A DNA stretch of 5,962 nucleotides from an uncultured Bacilli bacterium. GTDB taxonomy: Bacteria; Bacillota_I; Bacilli_A; RF39; UBA660. Positions 1-4,933 of this stretch are shown here, one piece after another. The DNA lies in NCBI GenBank assembly GCA_949025205.1, contig CARMXJ010000063.1, forward strand, positions 1 to 5,962, in the 5' to 3' direction. Made by a program: the position numbers and the translations under genes. Below the pieces are notes generated by a model that had not been told where the DNA came from, did not search any database, and saw nothing but the letters and a program-made list of their open reading frames with translations. Position 1 is the first letter of the stretch. The number at the start of each line of letters is the position of its first letter.

Positions 1-112
1 TTAAGAATTTACGTACTGAAGTACGTGGCCTGAACCTATTTCCATTATGGTCAAATTTAATTTGCTATCTGGTCAGATACTCTCTAAATATTTCATTATT
101 CAAACATTTTCC
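1..112. other. Non-coding left edge with two short palindromes
   Basis: No gene is visible here. Two perfect inverted repeats are present: ACGTACT-GA-AGTACGT at 11-26 and TATCTG-GT-CAGATA at 66-79. Both lie downstream of the minus-strand Sel1 gene. Neither is followed by a convincing T-run in the minus direction, so neither is a clear intrinsic terminator. They could be processing hairpins, part of a repeat or mobile element cut by the window edge, or chance. I cannot assign a function. Confidence 0.4.
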
Positions 113-1630
113 TTACGGATACAAAATAGTTAAACTATACATTTTTTTTATTTCTTCTAAATTTCTTTCAATCTCTTTTTTGATTTGTTTATTAAACTTA
201 GAATGTGTTTCTATCTTTAACTTATATTTTAAAATTTCATCGTATATAGACTTATCTTTGGTTTGCATATACTTTTTCACATAATAAGAAAAAAGTTCAA
301 TGCTAGCTTCTAACACATCTTGTTCGCTCGCTAATTCTAAATATTCTAAATAAGTCGTTTCTTCTTTTTCTATCCCATTTTCTTTAGAACCATGTTTATA
401 AAAGTATTTTGCCAAATTATAATAAGCATAATAGCAAAGATGTTTGTAGTCGGCATCTATTGCATCCATATAATACCCATAAGCTAAAACCATATCCCCT
501 TGCTTGCGATAGTACTCGCCCATTTTATTACAAGCCCAACTCTCTTTTAAAGAAGCACTTTTTTTATAGTATTCTAAATATTTATCATCATGACTCTTTT
601 CATGAATCATCCCTAAATTATTAAGAGCATATACATAATTTTTCTCTGCTGCTTCTAAAAATAAAACTTTTGCTTTTTCGATATCTTTCATAACAGGAAA
701 AATTCCATGTAAATACATAAGCCCTAGTTTGTTTACCGATGCCATACTCCCAAGTTTTTTTCCTTGTAAAAAATAAGTATAAGCTTCTTCATAATCAGCA
801 TTTGTTTGACTTCCTAAAAGTCCACTATAAAGCATTTTTCCAAGAAGGTAACTTGCCCCTGCGTGTCCTGCTTCATACGCAACGCGCAAATATTTATAGG
901 CTAAACTATATCTTGGATACCCTTTCACATACCCTAAATATTCGTTACTTCCAAGCTCATAATTGGCAAGGACATTCCCTTTACTCGCAAGTTCCTTTAA
1001 AGTATAATCATAATTTACACTTTCTTTTATTTTAAGTTGTAAATAATCTTCTATTCCTTTATATCCCATATAAGAATCCAAAAGCAATTCTTCCATTTTT
1101 TTCTTTCGAATATCCACCTCATACAAAGGTTGCTTGTTTTCCAAAACGACATGAAAAAGAACTTCCACTAAAAAAGCATAATAGTTTTTTTCTTCTATAA
1201 ACAAACTCCAATTTTTTAATTCTTCTTTTGAAATACTAGCATCATTTTTACTAATATTATACATTTTGATGGCTAACTTTTTTATACTTTCTTGTTCATT
1301 TAGAAAAGAAATGCTTTCTTCTTTATACACTTTTCCATTTAAAACACTTAAAATACCCAATAAGATAGATAAAAAAGCATTTTTATCTTTTTTGTACCGT
1401 GAACTTAAATAAACATAATGTTGCTTATAAGTATCTCCAATACTTCTTATGCCTACACAATAATTATTAACAGTCGTAGGACTTACAAAATCTAAGGAAA
1501 AAAGAATGCAAAAAATTTCCGTTTGCAACGCTGAAGATTTATTCTGTGCCATTTCTTTTACAGAACGAATAAAATTCCCTAAACTCAAATAAAAATCATT
1601 TTCATTCATTCGAATATAATTTTTTTTCAT
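113..1630 (-). CDS. Sel1-repeat (TPR-like) protein of unknown function
   Basis: A 505-residue protein with no signal peptide or membrane segment, so probably cytosolic. From about residue 220 to 440 it shows five to six Sel1-type helical repeats. Their signatures are ANYELG..YSLAYKYLRVAYEAGH, GASYLLGKMLYSG..YEEAYTYFLQGKKLGS, SVNKLGLMYLHG..IEKAKVLFLEAAEKN, ALNNLGMIHE..YLEYYKKSASLK and CNKMGEYYRKQGD..AYGYYMDAI. Sel1 repeats form scaffolds for protein-protein contacts; the partner here is not known. The first 200 residues carry no motif I recognise, and the C-terminal 50 are Lys/Glu-rich. I chose the ATG at 1630 because a weak AAGTG lies 6 nt upstream. In-frame ATG at 1636 and GTG at 1639 are alternatives and would add 2-3 residues. 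The gene is divergent from the symporter at 1758. The Sel1 call is firm; the role is not. Confidence 0.85.
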   Translation of the reverse strand: MKKNYIRMNENDFYLSLGNFIRSVKEMAQNKSSALQTEIFCILFSLDFVSPTTVNNYCVGIRSIGDTYKQHYVYLSSRYKKDKNAFLSILLGILSVLNGKVYKEESISFLNEQESIKKLAIKMYNISKNDASISKEELKNWSLFIEEKNYYAFLVEVLFHVVLENKQPLYEVDIRKKKMEELLLDSYMGYKGIEDYLQLKIKESVNYDYTLKELASKGNVLANYELGSNEYLGYVKGYPRYSLAYKYLRVAYEAGHAGASYLLGKMLYSGLLGSQTNADYEEAYTYFLQGKKLGSMASVNKLGLMYLHGIFPVMKDIEKAKVLFLEAAEKNYVYALNNLGMIHEKSHDDKYLEYYKKSASLKESWACNKMGEYYRKQGDMVLAYGYYMDAIDADYKHLCYYAYYNLAKYFYKHGSKENGIEKEETTYLEYLELASEQDVLEASIELFSYYVKKYMQTKDKSIYDEILKYKLKIETHSKFNKQIKKEIERNLEEIKKMYSLTILYP

Positions 1631-1647
1631 AATCATCACTTAAACTT

Positions 1648-1678
1648 ATGATAACACAACTTTGTGGATTAAAGTAAA
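1648..1678 (-). promoter_or_regulatory. Promoter of the Sel1-repeat gene
   Basis: On the minus strand an extended -10, TG-T-TATCAT, covers 1648-1656 (hexamer 1648-1653). The -35 region is weak, with a TTTACT-like match at 1673-1678 and 19-bp spacing. The predicted start of transcription, about 7 nt on, falls near 1641. That leaves a leader of only about 10 nt before the ATG at 1630 and fits the absence of a strong ribosome binding site. Confidence 0.5.
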
Positions 1679-1701
1679 AATTCACAAAAGGTTTGTGGAT
1701 T
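1655..1701. promoter_or_regulatory. Duplicated operator-like palindrome in the divergent intergenic region
   Basis: Two related palindromes share the same right half and flank. CACAA-CT-TTGTG at 1655-1666 is followed by GATT, and CACAAA-AGG-TTTGTG at 1683-1697 is followed by GATT. The 10-mer TTTGTGGATT therefore recurs at 1661-1670 and 1692-1701, 31 bp apart, close to three helical turns. The first copy overlaps the spacer of the Sel1 promoter, and the second lies just upstream of the symporter promoter region. A dimeric repressor or activator serving both divergent genes is a reasonable inference; the protein is unknown. Confidence 0.4.
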
Positions 1702-1728
1702 GATGTGACTAGCAAAATCGCCTAGTAA
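1700..1728 (+). promoter_or_regulatory. Possible weak promoter region of the symporter gene
   Basis: TTGATG at 1700-1705 and the AT-rich TAGTAA at 1723-1728 are spaced by 17 bp, but the -10 match is poor. A small perfect inverted repeat, ACTAG-n9-CTAGT at 1708-1726, lies between the two boxes and could be an operator. This is the best candidate upstream of the gene, not a firm call. Confidence 0.25.
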
Positions 1729-1745
1729 TAAATATATTGTTAGTA

Positions 1746-1751
1746 GAGGTG
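1746..1751 (+). promoter_or_regulatory. Ribosome binding site that fixes the symporter start
   Basis: GAGGTG at 1746-1751 lies 6 nt before the ATG at 1758. An upstream in-frame TTG at 1737 would place this site inside the coding sequence and has no ribosome binding site of its own. The ATG at 1758 is therefore preferred. Confidence 0.75.
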
Positions 1752-1757
1752 AAAAAA

Positions 1758-3011
1758 ATGAAAGTTTGGAAAAACTATAAAACAACCATTATCGTGCTTG
1801 CATCTTTAATAATCGGTGCTATAGTAGGAATTGTCTTTAAAGAAAAAGCAAGCGTTTTAGAACCATTTGGAACGCTATTTATGAATATGATGTTTGTGCT
1901 GATTGTTCCTTTAATATTTTTAACCATCACCACATCCATTGCCAAAATAAAAGAACCCAAAAGATTAGGAAAACTAATCAAAACAACTATCCTTGTATTT
2001 ATAATAACTTCTTTAGTAGCAGTAGCAGTTGGAATTATTTCTACTTATTCCTTTAAACTAGTCGATACGGAAAATGGTACATCAATTCTAAGTACACTTA
2101 CCGATGAAGAACAAGAAAGTGCCCCTTTAGACATACTAAACAGAACTGTAAGTGCCATTAGTGTAAACGATTTTTCAAAAATCTTGTCAAAAGAAAATAT
2201 TTTAGCTTTGGTTATATTCTCTCTATTCGTGGGAATTGCAATTAGTAAAACAGGACGTGATGCTGAACCTTTACTTAAAGTTTTAAATAGTGCCAACAAA
2301 GTGATATTAAAACTTGTAGATTATGCCTTCTACTACGCTCCTTTTGGACTTGCTTGTTACTTTGCATCTTTAATCGGAACATTCGGAAGTGTAATTGTTC
2401 TAGATTATGTAAAAACATTTATCATTTATACTGTAGTTGCTCTTATTTTCTACGTTGTCATTTATTCTCTATATGCCTACCTTTCAGGTGGTAAAAAAGG
2501 AATAAAATTATTTTGGAAAAATGCAATAGGAGCATCTGCAACGGCTATATCAACCTGCTCTTCTGCTGCATCAATTCCAATAAATATCAAATGTGCCAAA
2601 AATATTGGGGTAAGTGATGATATCGCTGAAACGGTAATTCCTCTAGGAACCAGTTTTCATAAAGATGGTTCTATCATTGGAAGCGTATTTAAAATTATGT
2701 TTTTAGTTTACTTGTTTAATATGGATGTATTTAACGCATCAGGTATTTCAAAAGTCTTAGTGGTTTCTTTAATAGCAAATCTACTCGTAGCAGCTGTTCC
2801 AGTAGGTGGTGGAACAATATCAGAAATGGTTATTATTTCGATGATGGGATTTCCTGTTGCTGCCTTACCAATCTTAACGATTATTGCAACCATTATTGAT
2901 GCTCCAGCAACTCTTCTAAACGTTGTAGGAGATACCTCAAGTGCTATGTTAGTTACTAGAAAAATAGAAGGAAAAGACTGGATAAATAAAAATACAATAG
3001 AAAACACCTAG
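1758..3011 (+). CDS. Dicarboxylate/amino acid:cation symporter family transporter (DAACS, SLC1-type)
   Basis: A 417-residue inner-membrane protein, usual size for the family (Pfam SDF), with about eight membrane helices and two re-entrant hairpins. Family marks are the Ser-rich hairpin at residues 260-274 (ISTCSSAASIP), PLG at 295-297 leading into the NMDGT position, and helix 8 with NVVGD at 388-392. Compared from memory with GltPh, Asp312, Asn401 and Asp405 of the cation sites are kept (D303, N388, D392), and Asp394, which binds the amino group, is kept (D381). However, NMDGT reads HKDGS (301-305), and Arg397, which binds the acidic side chain, is Ala384. Import of an acidic amino acid is therefore doubtful; a neutral amino acid or other substrate is more likely, and the coupling ion is uncertain. 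The stop TAG is partly supplied by the MITE inserted at 3011. Confidence 0.92.
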   Translation: MKVWKNYKTTIIVLASLIIGAIVGIVFKEKASVLEPFGTLFMNMMFVLIVPLIFLTITTSIAKIKEPKRLGKLIKTTILVFIITSLVAVAVGIISTYSFKLVDTENGTSILSTLTDEEQESAPLDILNRTVSAISVNDFSKILSKENILALVIFSLFVGIAISKTGRDAEPLLKVLNSANKVILKLVDYAFYYAPFGLACYFASLIGTFGSVIVLDYVKTFIIYTVVALIFYVVIYSLYAYLSGGKKGIKLFWKNAIGASATAISTCSSAASIPINIKCAKNIGVSDDIAETVIPLGTSFHKDGSIIGSVFKIMFLVYLFNMDVFNASGISKVLVVSLIANLLVAAVPVGGGTISEMVIISMMGFPVAALPILTIIATIIDAPATLLNVVGDTSSAMLVTRKIEGKDWINKNTIENT

Positions 3012-3203
3012 ATAGTGTAATTTTTTGTCGGGAAATTATAAATAATAAATAATTACCTAAAATCGATGTAGAAATTATCTAAGATACTAGTAATAAAGAA
3101 AAAATAAAATGTTGAAATTCAAAAAATATGTGTTATAGTTTAGTTAGAAACAAGCTATATTTTAATGATTTTAAAAAATTTCCCGACATTCCGTTACACT
3201 ATC
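3011..3203. mobile_element. 193-bp MITE with 27-bp terminal inverted repeats, likely IS256/Mutator-like
   Basis: The left end (3011-3037) and the inverted right end (3177-3203) are 27 bp each and match at 22 positions. They share the outer block gatagtgtaa and the inner block gtcgggaaatt, separated by 6 bp of equal length that differ (tttttt against cggaat). The element is flanked by a perfect 9-bp duplication. The 139-bp interior is very AT-rich with no open reading frame, so it must be mobilised in trans. The outer GTGTAA and the 9-bp duplication resemble IS256-family (Mutator-like) elements; that assignment is inference. Insertion lies at the symporter stop codon and separates that gene from its downstream terminator at 3295-3324. 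Confidence 0.85.
3112..3139 (+). promoter_or_regulatory. Outward promoter inside the MITE
   Basis: TTGAAA at 3112-3117 and TATAGT at 3134-3139 are separated by 16 bp. A TG-T extension lies directly before the -10 (3131-3133). Transcription would begin near 3146 and leave the element rightward, through its right terminal repeat, into the small antisense RNA at 3255-3324 and its terminator. Confidence 0.5.
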
Positions 3204-3219
3204 AAACACCTAAAAAAAC

Positions 3220-3248
3220 TTTACATTTAATAAAAACTATATTATCAT
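3220..3248 (+). promoter_or_regulatory. Promoter of the plus-strand antisense RNA
   Basis: TTTACA at 3220-3225 and TATCAT at 3243-3248 each match consensus at five of six bases, with the ideal 17-bp spacing. The predicted start of transcription is at 3255-3256. It lies just outside the MITE, so it was not brought in by the insertion. Confidence 0.5.
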
Positions 3249-3254
3249 TAATTT

Positions 3255-3325
3255 AGCGAGACACTACGAGTTAGTGCTTGCCATTTCTGGTTTAGCACCT
3301 TCCTTTAAGGATGGTGCCTTTTTTC
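3255..3325 (+). ncRNA. Candidate antisense (antitoxin) RNA, about 70 nt
   Basis: A promoter at 3220-3248 and an intrinsic terminator at 3295-3324 define a short plus-strand transcript with no open reading frame. It can fold into a 5' hairpin, CACTA-n5-TAGTG at 3262-3276, a single-stranded middle, and the terminator hairpin. That is a typical layout for small regulatory antisense RNAs. It is complementary to the 3' part of the minus-strand message for the 22-codon peptide at 3352-3420, including the segment 3274-3288 that can pair with that message's own leader. The convergent, 3'-overlapping arrangement resembles TxpA/RatA and BsrG/SR4 of Bacillus. The transcript could also be a 3' UTR product of the symporter mRNA. 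The function is inferred. Confidence 0.45.
3295..3324 (+). terminator. Intrinsic terminator of the antisense RNA and probably of the symporter
   Basis: The stem pairs GCACC (3295-3299) with GGTGC (3313-3317), has a T-T mismatch, then TCCT (3301-3304) with AGGA (3308-3311), and a 3-nt loop. A run of six T follows at 3319-3324. It is the first good terminator after the symporter, so before the MITE inserted it probably also ended the symporter message. Confidence 0.8.
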
Positions 3326-3351
3326 ATTTCCCAAAACCCCCCTGAATAGTA

Positions 3352-3420
3352 TTATAAAAAGAGAATGAAAAGAATAATGATTACAAGCAAAATTAAGATT
3401 AGAAAATCTTTCTTACTCAT
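3352..3420 (-). CDS. 22-residue hydrophobic peptide, candidate type I toxin
   Basis: The peptide starts MSKKDF and then runs as an unbroken stretch of Leu, Ile, Val and Phe to its end (residues 6-22). It is a single membrane helix with a positively charged N-terminus. The start is strongly supported by GGAGGTGG (3425-3432) with the GGAGG core 7 nt before the ATG. Size and composition match the tiny membrane toxins of type I systems (compare the 18-19 residue Ibs peptides); I see no sequence match to a named family. A small plus-strand RNA with its own terminator overlaps the 3' side of its message, and an inverted repeat links the message's leader and 3' region. No minus-strand terminator is evident for it. 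It could instead be a small membrane regulator of a neighbouring transporter. The reading frame is likely real; the toxin role is inference. Confidence 0.55.
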   Translation of the reverse strand: MSKKDFLILILLVIIILFILFL

Positions 3421-3424
3421 AAAG

Positions 3425-3432
3425 CCACCTCC
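3425..3432 (-). promoter_or_regulatory. Strong ribosome binding site of the 22-residue peptide
   Basis: The minus strand reads GGAGGTGG, a near-perfect anti-16S match, with 7 nt between GGAGG and the ATG at 3420. Such a site is unlikely by chance in this AT-rich stretch and is the main reason to believe the short frame is translated. Confidence 0.75.
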
Positions 3433-3515
3433 AATAAGAAATGGCAAGCACCAGACCTTTTTTGTGTCTCTAAAACGTAAATTACCAAAAAGAAAAAAGA
3501 AAAGCAAATCGCAAA

Positions 3516-3545
3516 TTTAGAAAATCAAAGATTCTTTTCGGTCAA
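3516..3545 (-). promoter_or_regulatory. Possible promoter of the 22-residue peptide message
   Basis: On the minus strand TTGACC at 3540-3545 matches the -35 consensus at five of six bases. TCTAAA at 3516-3521 matches the -10 at four of six, with 18-bp spacing. Transcription would start near 3509 and give a leader of about 90 nt that includes the GAGACAC and 15-nt arms of the inverted repeat. It lies directly after the terminator of the ABC operon. Confidence 0.35.
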
Positions 3546-3573
3546 AAAATAAAAATTGGCTTAACCAATTTTT
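3544..3573 (-). terminator. Intrinsic terminator of the ABC exporter operon
   Basis: On the minus strand a 9-bp perfect stem, AAAAATTGG with CCAATTTTT (3565-3573 and 3551-3559), has a 5-nt loop and is followed by ATTTTTT (3550-3544). It lies about 40 bp beyond the permease stop. The stem is AT-rich, so efficiency may be moderate and some read-through into the small peptide region is possible. Confidence 0.75.
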
Positions 3574-3613
3574 AATAAAGAATAAAATATTTTAACAAAA
3601 TTATAAATTTCTT

Positions 3614-4933
3614 TTATTTTTCTTTCATCGATTTAAAAATCTTTTTCCACAAATCTTGGCTGGAATAATTTAAAATTCCCACTTTATAAATACGAAGTCC
3701 GAAATGGAACAACAAGTAAGTTACACCTCCACAAATTAAAGTCGAAAGCACAAGTTCTAATAAACTAATTTGTCCGAGCAAATAAATAACAGGTGAAACC
3801 AAGAAAGAAATCATCGGAATATAAGAAACAATTTTTACAAACAAAGCACCTTCAAAAGCCGAAGCCATTATCGCAATATAATAACCAACCATCAAAATAA
3901 TCATAAGGGGCGTTTGTAATTGTTGATAATCTTCTATATTCGTAGTCATACTTGCAAGAACTCCAGCAACAATTGCATAAGCAAGAAAACTAAACAAGAA
4001 CAAAAGAATAATAAACGGAGCTCCTTTCATTAGTAAATCCAAAACACCTGTATTTTTAACTGTTTCTAAAGTATCTGCAATAAATCCAGAAACTTCCGAA
4101 GAAACTCCTCCAGAGGCTGCAACACTTAAAACTTTACGTAATAACAAAGCAACAACAGCGTAAAAGATGAGCAACAAAGCTTGTACGATAACAAATAACG
4201 TAGAAGATATAATTTTAGACAAAAAGTGTGTTTTTGGAGAAACATTCGAAATAATAATTTCCATTCCTCTCGTTGACTTTTCATCGTTTATTTCTGCTCC
4301 AATCATTTGCGTTAACATGGTGATTAATAAAAAGAATGGAACAATAAGGACTAAAATCAAACCACTTGATACAATATCTTTTCCTTCGGCATTTTCATCT
4401 AAATCCGGATTAGTAACCTCTTTATTTAACACCACATTACTTGTTAAAGCGGCAATTTCTTCTTCACTCATACCACTACTATTTAACACATAAGCAGATT
4501 TAACACTATTTAAACTCATTTGTAGCAGTTGTTCTGTTACCATTCCTACTGGGTCAAAACTGGTAATATCCGCTTCAATATAAGTAACATCATTTAGTTT
4601 AATACGTAAAACAATATCTTCGGTATCTTCTATCTCTTCTTTTAATTCCTCTACCGTTTTATCGGTACGAAGAAGTTCATAATTTCCTAAATCTTCTAAA
4701 GAAGAAGACATGGCATCAAAATTGTTTTTCAATAAATCAAAAGAATTTGCTTCATCTAAAACATAAACCTTCGTAACATTTTCAAAATCTCCTCCAAAGA
4801 AACTAATCACTCTATCAATATTGACTACCCCGATTAATAACACCAAAATAATAATATTTGCTACTTTAAACCACTTGGTATCCAATTTCTTTTTTAAACT
4901 TTGCTTAATCAAAAATTTTAACTTAGTTTTCAT
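3614..4933 (-). CDS. ABC-2 type exporter permease, NatB/YhaP-like
   Basis: A 439-residue integral membrane protein. A first helix lies at about residues 24-40, followed by a roughly 145-residue extracytoplasmic domain (45-187), then helices at about 188-210, 239-266, 304-327, 341-360, 366-386 and 389-412. The cytoplasmic segment INDEKSTRGMEIIISNVSP (214-233) after helix 2 is the conserved coupling region of this permease type, and the C-terminal LRIYKVGILNYSS is also characteristic. One large domain after the first helix is typical of NatB/YhaP-like ABC2_membrane_3 proteins. Its start overlaps the ATPase stop by 11 bp, with AGGGG 6-7 nt upstream, so the two genes are translationally linked and form one exporter. 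NatAB exports sodium in Bacillus; here the substrate is unknown, and drug or peptide export is possible. Confidence 0.88.
   Translation of the reverse strand: MKTKLKFLIKQSLKKKLDTKWFKVANIIILVLLIGVVNIDRVISFFGGDFENVTKVYVLDEANSFDLLKNNFDAMSSSLEDLGNYELLRTDKTVEELKEEIEDTEDIVLRIKLNDVTYIEADITSFDPVGMVTEQLLQMSLNSVKSAYVLNSSGMSEEEIAALTSNVVLNKEVTNPDLDENAEGKDIVSSGLILVLIVPFFLLITMLTQMIGAEINDEKSTRGMEIIISNVSPKTHFLSKIISSTLFVIVQALLLIFYAVVALLLRKVLSVAASGGVSSEVSGFIADTLETVKNTGVLDLLMKGAPFIILLFLFSFLAYAIVAGVLASMTTNIEDYQQLQTPLMIILMVGYYIAIMASAFEGALFVKIVSYIPMISFLVSPVIYLLGQISLLELVLSTLICGGVTYLLFHFGLRIYKVGILNYSSQDLWKKIFKSMKEK

Larger units (their letters stand above)
3002..3212. repeat. 9-bp target-site duplication flanking the MITE
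   Basis: The sequence aaacaccta occurs at 3002-3010 and again at 3204-3212, directly abutting the two ends of the inverted-repeat element. A perfect 9-bp duplication immediately outside matched terminal repeats is the classical footprint of transposition. Eight to nine bp is the usual range for IS256/Mutator-like transposases. Confidence 0.9.
3258..3470. repeat. Long-range inverted repeat bracketing the small peptide gene
   Basis: GTGCTTGCCATTTCT at 3274-3288 is exactly repeated in inverse at 3437-3451, and GAGACAC at 3258-3264 is repeated in inverse at 3464-3470. The gaps between the paired blocks are 9 and 12 nt. There is no target duplication outside the arms, which argues against a second transposable element. 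In a minus-strand transcript the 15-nt arm ends 4 nt before the GGAGGTGG ribosome binding site, so 5'-3' pairing would lock the translation start region into a panhandle. Confidence 0.7.

Noticed and set aside
47..133. Plus-strand 28-codon frame starting MVKFNLLSG
   Set aside because: It has no ribosome binding site and runs into the 3' end of the Sel1 gene on the other strand; composition is unremarkable.
409..1035. Plus-strand frames within the Sel1 gene (409-624 and 739-1035)
   Set aside because: They are opposite-strand shadows of a well-supported repeat protein, with no ribosome binding sites or recognisable domains.
1737..1757. TTG at 1737 as the start of the symporter
   Set aside because: It would put the GAGGTG ribosome binding site inside the gene and adds seven residues absent from the family's usual N-terminus; ATG at 1758 is well placed.
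1775..3007. Minus-strand frames within the symporter (1775-1981, 2045-2299, 2708-3007)
   Set aside because: They are antisense shadows of a transmembrane gene with strong family motifs.
3011..3203. MITE terminal repeats as a transcription terminator for the symporter
   Set aside because: The folded ends are 139 bp apart and are not followed by a T-run; the first good terminator is at 3295-3324.
3258..3470. The second inverted repeat as another MITE
   Set aside because: The arms are not flanked by a target duplication, the matches are split with unequal gaps (9 and 12 nt), and the interior contains a translated-looking gene. A structured RNA explains it better.
3377..3520. Plus-strand 47-codon, very basic frame starting MITSKIKIRK
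   Set aside because: It is the antisense shadow of the hydrophobic peptide and its leader, has no convincing ribosome binding site, and its Lys/Arg content simply reflects A-rich sequence.
4167..4493. Plus-strand 108-codon frame within the permease gene
   Set aside because: It is an antisense shadow with no start signal; the permease frame has the family motifs.
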